Made by a program: the position numbers and the translations under genes
The notes under the pieces: model-generated
Seen by the model: the letters and a program-made list of their open reading frames with translations, nothing else
What the model was told of the DNA's origin: nothing
The model's database searches: none
In this document: one piece after another, positions 34,585 to 44,700 of the stretch
Layout: every line of letters starts with the position of its first letter
How positions within the stretch are numbered: position 1 is the first letter of the stretch
NCBI RefSeq assembly: GCF_900178005.1
Contig: NZ_FXBS01000006.1
Coordinates: forward strand, 1,769,585 to 1,833,584
Direction of reading: 5' to 3'
Length of the DNA: 64,000 bases
From: Tuberibacillus sp. Marseille-P3662
Lineage (GTDB): Bacteria; Bacillota; Bacilli; Bacillales; Sporolactobacillaceae

Positions 34585-36576
34585 TTATTTAACCTCCTTT
34601 ACTTCAGTAAATTCATAAGGGCGTTCTTTATTATAACGTGGATCATTATAAGCCAATTGATATTCTTTACCGATAAGGTCACCCATTTGGTCGGCAACTT
34701 CTCGTTGCCACTGAGAAGTTGAAACAATGACAATGACTTGATCAGCTAGATGATAAATACCTTTGGCAACACGTTCCTGATGGTCTGAATCTAAAGCACC
34801 AAACGGCGAATCCATAACAAGTGGATATATACCACCCTCATCAAATGCTGATTTATTTTCCTTATTGTAAGTTTCACGAGCTATATCAACAATAGCTCCA
34901 ATAAATGATAAACTTGTAATTTGACGCTCGCCCTGTGACATGGCTACGGAATTGTCGTTTTCATTAACAACATTCAGCTCATACGTATCAGATAACTTAA
35001 CCTGATAATCCTTTCTTAAGAATTGTGAATATACCTTCGCTATACGTTCCTGCAATTGCTCTTTCACATTGCTTTCGCGTATACTAAGAATATCTTTCAT
35101 TGCACTCATAACATCTTCGCAAGTTTTCATCCGAACCTGAGCAACTTTCGACTTACTAGCAATGGCATTAAGCTTCTTTTGTTCTTGTCTATTTTCAAGT
35201 ATCTTGTTTTCAATTTCTGTGACCTTTCCTTCAATTGCACCTATTTTACGATCTATGTCTCGCTTTTGGTCACGTAAATTTTTCCTTTTGTTTTCAAGGT
35301 CAACAATTTCTTCAGAATTCTTGTCAGTTAATTGGGCACTAATCTCTTCAATTTCATCGTTTAATTTCTTAAGCTCATTTTGCTTTTGAAGTTCCGTTTG
35401 TTTTAGATTTTGCAGTTCTTTAAATAAATTTCGACGACGTTCATGTATCACCGTGGAATACTGTTTAAATTCATCAATGCTATTCTCCACTTGGTTAGTG
35501 GTTGTTAGCGACTTAAGTTTCTTTAGATGCTCAATATGCGATGAACCCTCTTCAAGTGTGTCACCACAAATACATTGATTATTTTCTATTAGTTTGTCAA
35601 TAAAGTTTGCCTTAATTCCACTTACTCTATTGTTATTATCCGAATTATTTAAGGCTGAATGAGCAGATTCTAGAAGCGGTACAGTAAAGGCAAGATGACC
35701 TAACTTACTTATCTGGTTATTTAAATCTTTTTTAATCTGTTGAAGTTCTCCGGATATATTATCTTTTTCATCTCTTTTTTGTTCTCTTTGTTCTTGAAGA
35801 TGTTTCGCTTCCTCAATTTGAGTTAGGCGCTCTTCGACTTTCCTTATTTGTTGATCAATCGTTTCGAGATTCTTTTCTTGCCAGCTTTTCTTTTTATGTT
35901 CTTCTTGTTTTTCATTTTCTAATTTTTCATGCTCTGCCATAATTTGTTTGGTTTCCGGATCACCATATTCTTGCATCTCACTTCTAAATCTTTTTCGGGC
36001 TTCATCAGTGTGAGTTATTGAACGCTCTAAAATTTCTAATCCCATCATATTTTTAATGGCTTTTTTTATATCTTCAGACCCGTCATCTTTTGATAAATTA
36101 TCAATCCGTTCCCCGTCAAAAAAGAAGTAAGAACGTAAATCTTTAGGCAAAATTTGATTTATTTCAAATGAAGGATTTTCTATGGTTTCAGATTGCCCTT
36201 CTTCTGTTTGATACTCTAAAGAAACATTTGGTTCGTAATAATGGACATTACTTTCTTCATCGATTTTTTTAACAACTATACACCGTTTTAAAGTATATTT
36301 TTTATTATTATTCTGGAATTTCAATGTTACAGATGCTTCAATTTCTTCACCAGGGTCTTTTGCCTCGATCGAATGATCATTACAAATTTTCTCTGAGTTA
36401 GGTAAATTAAGGTCACCGTATAAACACCAAAGAAAAGCGTGCAACAGTGCCGTTTTACCCGAACCATTTTCTCCGTGTATAACAGTTACATTGCGTGTTG
36501 TCGATTGAGAGAAATTGATCGTTTGTTTTTGATAATATTGGCGGAAATTTTGCAATGTTATAGATTCAAGTAGCAT
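34585..36576 (-). CDS. SMC/DndD-like ATPase (third DndD-type protein)
   Basis: A 663-aa coiled-coil ATPase. Walker A is HGENGSGKT (residues 34-42) after SITLQNFRQYYQ, and FFFDGERIDNL follows, a motif shared with the other two DndD-like proteins. Long coiled coils surround a possible zinc-hook-like CIC pair near residue 335 (NNQCICGDTLEEG). The C-terminal head has AMSQGERQITSLSFIGAI, Walker B YPLVMDSPFGALD and a VIVSTSQWQ block. Its signature is less like DndD than the 39329-41317 protein. Its start overlaps the stop of a 58-aa ORF by one base, so the two are coupled. Confidence 0.85.
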   Translation of the reverse strand: MLLESITLQNFRQYYQKQTINFSQSTTRNVTVIHGENGSGKTALLHAFLWCLYGDLNLPNSEKICNDHSIEAKDPGEEIEASVTLKFQNNNKKYTLKRCIVVKKIDEESNVHYYEPNVSLEYQTEEGQSETIENPSFEINQILPKDLRSYFFFDGERIDNLSKDDGSEDIKKAIKNMMGLEILERSITHTDEARKRFRSEMQEYGDPETKQIMAEHEKLENEKQEEHKKKSWQEKNLETIDQQIRKVEERLTQIEEAKHLQEQREQKRDEKDNISGELQQIKKDLNNQISKLGHLAFTVPLLESAHSALNNSDNNNRVSGIKANFIDKLIENNQCICGDTLEEGSSHIEHLKKLKSLTTTNQVENSIDEFKQYSTVIHERRRNLFKELQNLKQTELQKQNELKKLNDEIEEISAQLTDKNSEEIVDLENKRKNLRDQKRDIDRKIGAIEGKVTEIENKILENRQEQKKLNAIASKSKVAQVRMKTCEDVMSAMKDILSIRESNVKEQLQERIAKVYSQFLRKDYQVKLSDTYELNVVNENDNSVAMSQGERQITSLSFIGAIVDIARETYNKENKSAFDEGGIYPLVMDSPFGALDSDHQERVAKGIYHLADQVIVIVSTSQWQREVADQMGDLIGKEYQLAYNDPRYNKERPYEFTEVKEVK

Positions 36577-36752
36577 TATTCACCCACCCTCTCTTTTACA
36601 ATATCAACAATCTGACTTATAATATTTGTCCCCTGTAAGGTTTCGCGGTGAAGTAAAGATTTTTCTGCTTCGAGAACCTCTCTTAAAATTTGCGTATTCT
36701 CTTTGGGCATCTCTTTTAAGATCGCATGAACTTCTTCCTTTTCATCACTCAT
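36576..36752 (-). CDS. 58-aa small ORF coupled to the SMC-like ATPase
   Basis: MSDEKEEVHAILKEMPKENTQ continues to a 58-aa acidic, helical protein ending IVKERVGE. AGGAGG sits eight bases before ATG 36752, and its TAA shares one base with the ATPase start (TAATG). The translational coupling argues it is a real gene. I recognise no family. The same arrangement (short acidic ORF, TAATG, DndD-like ATPase) recurs at 41317-41508. Confidence 0.65.
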   Translation of the reverse strand: MSDEKEEVHAILKEMPKENTQILREVLEAEKSLLHRETLQGTNIISQIVDIVKERVGE

Positions 36753-36764
36753 GCTTCATTCCTC

Positions 36765-38876
36765 CTAAAAGTCAAGTAAATTATAGGCTTCTTTTATCTC
36801 ATCTAATTCTTTATGGGCTAATGGACCATTGATAGCCAGATTGGCAAACTCCGTAAACCGTGTAAGTTCTCTTTTTACCAAGTTACGTTCAATATTAAAG
36901 ACGGTCGGTTCTAAATCATTTATCTCTTTTAAGTGTCTCGGCAAAACAATAAAATCATGAATATAGGAGAATTCTTTACTTTTATGTTTTCTTAACACAC
37001 GACCACGACGCTGAATGAATTCACGTGGATTAGTACTACTCGAAATAATATAAGCATTCTGTGTAGCTGGGACGTCCACACCTTCATCTAAGCATTTGAT
37101 TGCCACCAATGCTTGCAGATCACCATCAGCGAATCTTTCTAAGAGCTTCTTCCGATCTTCATTGTTTTCATTGGCTGTAAAACTATGAACCTTCATATCT
37201 AAATCATATCCAAGTAATTTAATCACTCGTTCAATTTGCTTATCACCGTCAACTCTACTGTCACCACAATAAACAATATTATATTTAGATTGTGTTTGAT
37301 TTTTCATTAACTCATTGAGTTTTACAATCTTATTCCTAGCACCGCTGAGAATCCTTGCTCGCTTGATTAACAATTGTTCTTTTGTCTTTGATTCCTCATC
37401 CGATAATTTACCGTTATCACTTACCATAAACTTAACAAGTTTTCTTGTTATAGAGTAGTATTCCTCGCTTTCATCTTCATCGAGATAAACAATATGGGGA
37501 TAGTAAAAGTACTCCGTGAGAAAACGTCCAATTGCTTTTTTAAGACCAAATTCATAGACGACTTCTCCTCCAAAGTAACCAATTAACTCTTGGGTTCCTT
37601 GGTCATCATACCAACGATTCGGCGTCGCGGACAATGCTAAACGATAGGGAATGGCGTCCAATAATTTCTCACGTCTTTTTTTCGCTCCTAAATGGTGGGC
37701 CTCATCAGCCACAAACACAACATCCTGATTTAATTTTTTTAACACGTATTGCATTCGTTGAAGAGAAAACGTGTCATTGGTTGTAATTACACAAAAATGG
37801 TCTGTGATTCCCGCGTTAAACGATGAAATATGATTTCCAAGTTCCTCATCCCAACTTTCCCCTCCATAAGCAACAATAGGTGACATATTAAATTCTTTAA
37901 TTTCATCGACCCATTGATTAACTAGGTGGGTATATGGACAAACAATGATAACACCCAATCTTTTGGTATACTCATATAATTTTGATATAGCTGTAAGTGC
38001 TGTGATTGTTTTCCCTGTTCCTGTAGCCATTTCTAACATACCTTGGCATTTATTACGAAACCAGCTACGGATAGCCTCCTGTTGATATTCCCGAACATTG
38101 ATATATTCAGGAATATGTGGATAATGTTCTCGCCCATAATCCTCTTTTTTTTCATTAACTTCTTGTTTATCTGTAGATGGATTGTTGGATTTATAAGAGT
38201 TTTTCTTATATGTTAATAACTTTTCCTCTACTGCAGTGGGAAAGTCAATCACATCTAGAAACCCGTTAGCGTCTTCCCACAAGTTATTAAATGCTTCCTC
38301 TTTTCCAGCTACTCTTTGTTCATCTCTAGGATCCCATGAGCAGAACACATCAATTGATTCAAAGTTATTGACAAAACCGCCTTCAGTTTCATTTGAAGAT
38401 CCAGAAAAGGCTATTTTATTCCCTTCATAATCTTCCATTATACCCAATTTCTCATGGTAAAGACCTAAGGCAGTTCGATCTTTTAACACCGCAATTTTAA
38501 TATCAAGTTGACTGTTACTGACAAGCCATGCTAAATAGTTAAGCCGCTCTTGATCCACCAAATTTGAGGGCTCATCTAACTGTTTCAAAAGTGACTGTTC
38601 AATAACCTCCTCTCTGAATTTATAACCTAATTCAATGGCTTCAATGTCATCCTTATCTAGATAAGGGGATGCAATTAACTGCATTTGACCGCCGCGATCA
38701 ATTAACTCGGAAAGTCCTTTAGCAGCAAGAGTTAAAGAACTGCTTGTAAAATATCCTACTGCGCGTCTATATGTTATCGTTTTGGAAAGAACAGGAATAT
38801 AAAAATCATTAATCATACTTCCCGTCTCTCCGCTTGTACGATAATGATACGATAATTCAAGATTACGGAATGACAT
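36765..38876 (-). CDS. HKD-nuclease (PLD-like) fused to superfamily-2 helicase; Dnd-system restriction-enzyme type
   Basis: A 703-aa protein. Residues 1-200 form a phospholipase-D-like nuclease domain (RRAVGYFTSSSLTLAAKGL, and LYHEKLGIMEDYEGNKIAFSGSSNET with His141/Lys143). Residues about 260-650 are an SF2 helicase: Walker A EMATGTGKT near 282, VADEAHHLG near 388, SATPNRWYD, and motif VI QRRGRVLRK near 622. This architecture matches what I recall as the 'DNA phosphorothioation system restriction enzyme' helicases. It lies between the DndE-like and SMC-like genes. Cutting unmodified or foreign DNA is the likely job, by family inference. Confidence 0.85.
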   Translation of the reverse strand: MSFRNLELSYHYRTSGETGSMINDFYIPVLSKTITYRRAVGYFTSSSLTLAAKGLSELIDRGGQMQLIASPYLDKDDIEAIELGYKFREEVIEQSLLKQLDEPSNLVDQERLNYLAWLVSNSQLDIKIAVLKDRTALGLYHEKLGIMEDYEGNKIAFSGSSNETEGGFVNNFESIDVFCSWDPRDEQRVAGKEEAFNNLWEDANGFLDVIDFPTAVEEKLLTYKKNSYKSNNPSTDKQEVNEKKEDYGREHYPHIPEYINVREYQQEAIRSWFRNKCQGMLEMATGTGKTITALTAISKLYEYTKRLGVIIVCPYTHLVNQWVDEIKEFNMSPIVAYGGESWDEELGNHISSFNAGITDHFCVITTNDTFSLQRMQYVLKKLNQDVVFVADEAHHLGAKKRREKLLDAIPYRLALSATPNRWYDDQGTQELIGYFGGEVVYEFGLKKAIGRFLTEYFYYPHIVYLDEDESEEYYSITRKLVKFMVSDNGKLSDEESKTKEQLLIKRARILSGARNKIVKLNELMKNQTQSKYNIVYCGDSRVDGDKQIERVIKLLGYDLDMKVHSFTANENNEDRKKLLERFADGDLQALVAIKCLDEGVDVPATQNAYIISSSTNPREFIQRRGRVLRKHKSKEFSYIHDFIVLPRHLKEINDLEPTVFNIERNLVKRELTRFTEFANLAINGPLAHKELDEIKEAYNLLDF

Positions 38877-38889
38877 AATTGACCCCTTC

Positions 38890-39327
38890 TTATAACCCTA
38901 AAAGTTCCTTGATTTTGTCAGTATCTTCATTAATCGTGTTTTTATTTCCTAGATTATCAACTAGAAAAAGCAAATAATTATCCAAGTCATCTATTGTACT
39001 TAATTCTTTTATCATTAAATCAATGCCATATACTAAGCATTTACGTATGGTCTTATTAAATTCAGAGTTATCATCGAAATTTTTGTTCAACTTTTGAATC
39101 AAACAGTGTTTAATTATTACCAAATGGTTATCTGGGCATAAGGTCGGAAGTGGAATTTCACGTCCATTACTGTTATCTTCAGCTTCAGGTGGCTCACTGT
39201 CAAAATGGAACACCCCTTTGGATAATGCAATACGTAACACAGTTGGACGATGTTCGATCCCCATATGACCCATTAGCACATTTACTTGGTCATCCGATGA
39301 AGCCGGAATTTTTATACTCGTTGCCAA
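38890..39327 (-). CDS. DndE-like protein (second DndE)
   Basis: A 145-aa protein. Start TTG 39327, with AAGGA ten bases upstream and the stop of the ATPase gene one base earlier; the longer frame runs through that gene. From TTG it reads ATSIKIPASSDDQVNVLMGHMGIEHRPTVLRIALSKG, which parallels the DndE N-terminus (short beta start, then a helix ending LARLAVSFSL). The C-terminus has CLVYGIDLMIKEL, similar in place to DndE's AHLERGITIL. Pairing with a DndD-like ATPase directly upstream supports a DndD2-DndE2 complex. Confidence 0.65.
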   Translation of the reverse strand: MATSIKIPASSDDQVNVLMGHMGIEHRPTVLRIALSKGVFHFDSEPPEAEDNSNGREIPLPTLCPDNHLVIIKHCLIQKLNKNFDDNSEFNKTIRKCLVYGIDLMIKELSTIDDLDNYLLFLVDNLGNKNTINEDTDKIKELLGL

Positions 39328-39328
39328 T

Positions 39329-41317
39329 TTATCGTCGTCCTTCCTTATTAAATTTGAAATAACCTTCTTGAATGGCTGTGCATTTCGTCCCCTCATCATA
39401 TTCCAAACGGTATGAGCTTTGAACATGTTCCATCATTGATTTGTTAAACTCTTCATTGACTTCCGTATCTGTTGATAAAATAATCACTTGATCACTTAAC
39501 TGTGGAAAGAAATGTTCAACGAGATTTTTTCTATGAATACTATCCAACCGCCCGAGAGGCGTATCAATAATATACGGAAGGTCAATTGCCGCATTCTTTG
39601 TCAACGCCCATATAAGTGATAGGGCAATTATTTGTTTTTCCCCCGCTGATCGATTCTGCAGTTGGACCAATGTTCCATTATGATTGTAAATGTTAATTGA
39701 ATAGGTTTGTATATCAAATTCAATTTTTGAAAAGTCATCTGTCTTTCTTAACAATTTGTGAATAATCTTTTCAAAGTCCTCTTTTATACAGCGGGCTTTA
39801 AACGTTGTTACCTGATCAACAAACTTATTTCCGGCATCCCAAACTTTTTTGACGAGGTCCAATTGAGTATCTAAGTCACTATTATTATTCAGTTGTTTAC
39901 GCTTCTCGTTGTATTGATGATTCAAACGCTCTAATTCGGATTTTTCCTTATTAAGTTTGGAATGCGAAGACCGGATCCAAAGTGAATATTCCCCCATCGT
40001 TTTTGTAATTTGTTCAATTTGATTGTCCTCTTCTCTGTAGTCTTCGGCCTCCGGAGCATGATCTAATTCTGTATTTAGCTTTTCTATTTCCTGTTCATAA
40101 TTTTGCTTCTCCTCAATTAGGCCATGCACATTAAGGTTATTTGAGTTTACCGATTCAATCGTTTTTTTATCTTTCTCATTTAAATCATGTAATAACTCTA
40201 CAGGTGCCGGTTCTTCGTAGTTTTGAATATTATTTAGGTCTGCCCAAACTTTTTTACCATGTTGATATAAGAGATCTTTTTGTTTGTTATTCAATCCAAT
40301 TTTGTCCATTTCACCAAACATATTTTCCATAAATTCATCAAACTGTTGAAAATTTAACGTCATACGTTGTTTTTTCATTTTGTATTCAAACTCTTGTTTT
40401 ATTCTTTTCTGAACCTCCTCAATGATTGGCATAATAATTAAGATAGGCAGCGATTCTTTAGCATAAGATTCAAGTTTTTTATCAGCTTGCTTAAGTTTTT
40501 CTTCAAACCTAGTAATCTTTTTACTAATTGAACTTTTTGTGTTATAGTAATTATCTATTTTCTTCTGCTTGACTTTCTTAAGTCTTTCCTGCTCTTCAAC
40601 TCCGGCTTTATATTTATTTTGTAAAGTGCTTATTTTTTTCTTTATCTGTTGAATGTCATCTTCTAATTCCTCTTTCTGTTTTGCTATTTTCTGAATTTCC
40701 TCTGAAGATACTTGTCGATTATACTCCCTTTCCAAGTGCATTTTTGCCTCGTTAATATCTTTAACCGATTTCTTATAAAACTCTAAAGCTATAATTTTTT
40801 GAATGGATTTCTTTAAAGTATTATCTTCTTGTTTATCGACCATTTCCTGAATTTTTTCACCATCAAATAAGAAAAAAGACGATACATCATAAGGAATATT
40901 TTTATTAACAAAGTCTTGTATATCGGATTCAGTTAGACGCACATGTTTATTTGAACCACTCATACTTCTTTCCATCATAGAGAAATTTTGATTGGAATCA
41001 TAATAAAGTGTTGCAGAAATTGTATAGAAAACCCCGTTAGTTTCAATTGTTAAGCTTAACGTTGCCGTGTTGCCATTGTTATGATAATGATAATTATTTA
41101 AAGTCCCATTCATACTTTTTTTAAATTCACTTTCAGTTAAATTTCCCTTACCATACAAAATAATTTGGACAGCGGTTAAAATACTTGTTTTACCCGTACC
41201 ATTAAGCCCTCCAACCAAAACAATACTGGAATCCGCCTCACTTTCCTTTCCAAAATAAACCGTTTGTTGTCCGGAAAATACACGGAAATTTTCTAACGCA
41301 AGCTTTACGAAACGCAT
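39329..41317 (-). CDS. DndD-like ATPase (second DndD)
   Basis: A 662-aa SMC-like ATPase. KLALENFRVFSGQQT and Walker A GGLNGTGKT (residues 36-44) start the protein, and FFLFDGEKIQEMV follows. Coiled coils span about 190-560. The head reads NRSAGEKQIIALSLIWALTK, then LPYIIDTPLGRLDSIHR and QVIILSTDTEVNE. These blocks are nearly superimposable on dndD at 30604-32586 (SAGEKEILLLSLIWAMF, FIFDTLLGRLD, QVLILSTDTEID). It is therefore a true DndD paralogue, not a generic SMC protein. It is coupled to a 63-aa ORF upstream (TAATG) and a DndE-like gene downstream. Confidence 0.9.
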   Translation of the reverse strand: MRFVKLALENFRVFSGQQTVYFGKESEADSSIVLVGGLNGTGKTSILTAVQIILYGKGNLTESEFKKSMNGTLNNYHYHNNGNTATLSLTIETNGVFYTISATLYYDSNQNFSMMERSMSGSNKHVRLTESDIQDFVNKNIPYDVSSFFLFDGEKIQEMVDKQEDNTLKKSIQKIIALEFYKKSVKDINEAKMHLEREYNRQVSSEEIQKIAKQKEELEDDIQQIKKKISTLQNKYKAGVEEQERLKKVKQKKIDNYYNTKSSISKKITRFEEKLKQADKKLESYAKESLPILIIMPIIEEVQKRIKQEFEYKMKKQRMTLNFQQFDEFMENMFGEMDKIGLNNKQKDLLYQHGKKVWADLNNIQNYEEPAPVELLHDLNEKDKKTIESVNSNNLNVHGLIEEKQNYEQEIEKLNTELDHAPEAEDYREEDNQIEQITKTMGEYSLWIRSSHSKLNKEKSELERLNHQYNEKRKQLNNNSDLDTQLDLVKKVWDAGNKFVDQVTTFKARCIKEDFEKIIHKLLRKTDDFSKIEFDIQTYSINIYNHNGTLVQLQNRSAGEKQIIALSLIWALTKNAAIDLPYIIDTPLGRLDSIHRKNLVEHFFPQLSDQVIILSTDTEVNEEFNKSMMEHVQSSYRLEYDEGTKCTAIQEGYFKFNKEGRR

Positions 41318-41508
41318 TAGACCTCACCTTTTTCTGCCCAAAATCGAATATCGTTCAAAATTTCTTGAATAACTGCTTTTTGCTTTGATTGATTAGTATA
41401 GTAATAATCGGCTTCTGATAAGAATATATTTTTTAAGATTTGCGGATTAATGCCTGCTTCTTTACAAACTTTTTGCAAGATGATTTCTTCATCCAGTGTC
41501 ATTCGCAT
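41317..41508 (-). CDS. 63-aa small ORF coupled to the second DndD
   Basis: MRMTLDEEIILQKVCKEAGI begins a 63-aa protein ending DIRFWAEKGEV. GAGGGAG lies seven bases before ATG 41508, and its TAA overlaps the ATPase ATG by one base. It is the first gene of the module. It is probably helical and I recognise no family. Its role may parallel the 58-aa ORF at 36576-36752. Confidence 0.65.
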   Translation of the reverse strand: MRMTLDEEIILQKVCKEAGINPQILKNIFLSEADYYYTNQSKQKAVIQEILNDIRFWAEKGEV

Positions 41509-41645
41509 AAAAAAACTCCCTCATTAGGCTTTGCTTTACAAATTTTATATAAAGTCCGTCTATTTTATACTACCATAGACTCATTTTAGCTCAAATTGAT
41601 AATTGTAATTAAAAATTTATTTCACTAACTTAATAGTAACAAAAA

Positions 41646-41669
41646 AGCTGACCTTAAATGTGGCCAGCT
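41646..41669 (-). terminator. Hairpin between dptH and the DndD2 module
   Basis: AGCTGACC and GGCCAGCT (one mismatch) flank an eight-base loop, with T-rich sequence on the minus-strand 3' side. It probably ends the dptFGH transcript. A near copy lies at 51064-51083. Confidence 0.6.
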
Positions 41670-41752
41670 GATTTGGATTCACCATATTTTAATTCCACCT
41701 GAAATGGTAAAACAAAATTGTTACCAGAATACAGGTATCACTATATTTAAAA

Positions 41753-44700
41753 TTAATTGTTTAGCAAGCTAGGCGCCGTCAATCGCTCTGATAAAGAAGC
41801 AATATTCACAATGATTGGTGTAGAATGTGAGAGCTCGCCATTTTCCTTCTTAACAGGACCATTCACAATACATTGTCCTTTTTTTAATCCTGATAACTCT
41901 GCTTCCCACTTCTTTTTTTCATTTTTATCATTTGAAATGCTGCTAGCTATACTCGATACTTCTTGTTCAGGAGGTGCAAAGTAAACCTTCTGTGAAGAAT
42001 TCTGTAATCTAGCAAGCTCATCTAACTCTAACTGTGATTTAAGGAATTGAGTCGCATACCAACCTGACCAGCCAAATTTTCTCCCTTCAGTTAAAATCTT
42101 GGCAGACGGAGAATTCTCTGTATGGTCTAAGTTTTGAGCTTCATCCATAACAACATTTATAGGATTATTCTTATCGCCAAACCGGACCGAATAGTTCCAT
42201 AGGTCCCAAAGAATAAATTCGGTAATCATCAGTTGAACATCTCGAGGATATCCCGTTAGTTGGATAATATATACATCTCCAACACTTTTAATAATTTCAT
42301 CCCAATTAATTGTATTTTCATGATTAAACGGATTACGATCAATTAAAGGCCTAATCTGCGACAAGGTAGTCTTAGCATAACTTGAGTTATTTGCCTCAAG
42401 CTCATCTCTTAACTTTGTTAAGCTCATGGAATCACCATATTTCTCAAGGCCCGACAAAGTTGTCTCATAAATAGCATTTAATTGTTGGATCCCCAAACTC
42501 TTGTAGACAGCAGCAAAGACACTTTTGATACGTTCGGCCACATCAGTGTTTGACTCAGGAAGTGTTATACCTCCAATATCTCTATGATTCTTTTTAAATG
42601 GATTAATCGGGAATTGTTCATTAAATACTACTGTTTGTTTTAATTGGTGATCCAAGTAATCTGTAAATTCTTGCTCAAGTTGATTCGGTAAAAAACCTTC
42701 AGTATAATCAATCACAATACTCGGTAATTGCCGTTTAGAAAGCTCTAATAATAAACATTGCATAAAGTAGGTTTTACCTTGACCGGACTTACCAGAGATT
42801 AAAAGATGCCTATTTGCCAACCCTTTATTTCCATACTCCCAGTAAATATTTCTGTTAGAATTGGCCGCTTTTCCGATGAGGACCCTTTGATTTTCTAAAT
42901 TTTCCTTACCAGCCACTTCTTTTTCTGTTTCGTGTTTTGCATCTTCTTCATTACTTATTGTATCATTTTTCAAGATTTTATCTTCATCAGAATTTAGCCT
43001 AGTCTTATAACTCTCTGAGTCACCAGTAGGCACAATTTCACTGTTATATTGATTTGCTAATAAAACTTCCTTTACAAAATCACTATCACGAACATGAATC
43101 CATTGTTTTAGCTCATCCACTGGTTTTATCAAACCATTATAACCATCCTGTTCAGATAAATCCATGACCGTAATGTCTTCATCGATTGTGACACTACGAT
43201 AAATGGCATCTTTCCTAAATGAAAGAATTGCCCCTTTACCAATAATGGGTTCCAAATCAAATGAAACGTTATATTGATCTTTTAATAATCGCTCAGTTAT
43301 CGTTTCTGATAGTTGATAGTCTTTGTTCTTCCATATATCATTTTGTTCAAGTTTTTGAGCATGAGAAATTAATAATTGTACAAAGAAATTGCGATAAAAA
43401 TGGCTAGCAAATGGTGTATCACTATTTTTTAGTAAGGCATTTTTTAGTAATTGCTGGGTTTTAGACACCTGATCCTTTGCCTTGTTCAGGACATCACTGT
43501 AATTATTGCCGACTTTAACTTCTATGGGATAGAAATGGACCTTTATTTGATCATTAATAAGCTCTAATCCGATTAATAGCAAATCATCACTGTGGCTACC
43601 TCTAACTCCTAGATTCTTAGCTGTGAATATACCATCTGATTTATTTAAACTAACAGCACCAGCAACACGAAGAATTTCCTCCAATGAAATTGGAACCCAT
43701 CTAATATTAGGATGATCAAAATAAGCCAAAGAGAACTTAATTGCTGAAATAATACTTAATTTTTCTCTGGAATAGTGTCCTTTACTTCCAATGATTCTGA
43801 GTAACCATTCCCCATTAAAAGTGTTAAAAGCTTTAACGGTGTTTTTAACATGTTCATCAGAGGGATCAACATCCTTTCTCTTCAAGAAGTCCTTAATAAC
43901 GGAATAATACTGCTGAGACTTATCTGTTACAGTAATTGCATCGAATCTGCTCGATGAAGAATATTGGTCGCTGTAATGAATAATCACCAAATTTTTTCTG
44001 TACTTATTGAAAAATTCTAAGTCAATGTTCGGGTCAACAAAGGTTACCCAATAAGAAGAAGCAAAGATTCTATTAAGTGTATCTTCATCAGCAGTTGTTG
44101 TTCTTGCAAAAATTGCTTCATCCTTACGATAAGAATCATTTCCACCATTTCTTAAATTAGCGACTAATTCATTAGTAAAATAAGCAGTTTGAGTTAATAA
44201 ATTATTTTCTTCAACTGCAAAGGCCTTTACGCCAAATCCACTGCGGTAGTTTTCCTGCCCTTTTACGGCAGGTACTGATGAATACAGACCTTCAATTGAC
44301 ATACCTGTAAACATATCTGTCATCGGCTGAACTGCATAGTTCTCTCGCGCATGCATCTTATAAAAGGATATATGAGCGTATTTATATCCGTTTTCTGCAT
44401 TTTGTTTATAGAAGAACAAATTCTCACGGATATAACGAAGTAAGTCCTGAGCATCATAATCCTTATCTTTAGTTTTTAAGCGAATACTAAAATATTCTTC
44501 AATAAGTGTTGGAGAGTCAGTTCTTGAAAAAAGATCAAATGAGCTATCTGTGATATCGTCATTATAGAGTGCAATTTCAATTGGGACCAAATTTTCAGGT
44601 CCATTTTTGTTTATTTGCGTTAACATCCACCTTATAATGCCTTTTAAAACTTCTTGATCATTTACAATATTTATCACATTAATCATTAGAGGTGCAGTTG

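Noticed and set aside
39328-39426. Longer 178-aa version of the DndE-like protein
   Set aside because: The extension lies wholly inside the upstream ATPase gene in another frame; TTG 39327 has a proper ribosome site and aligns with the DndE start.
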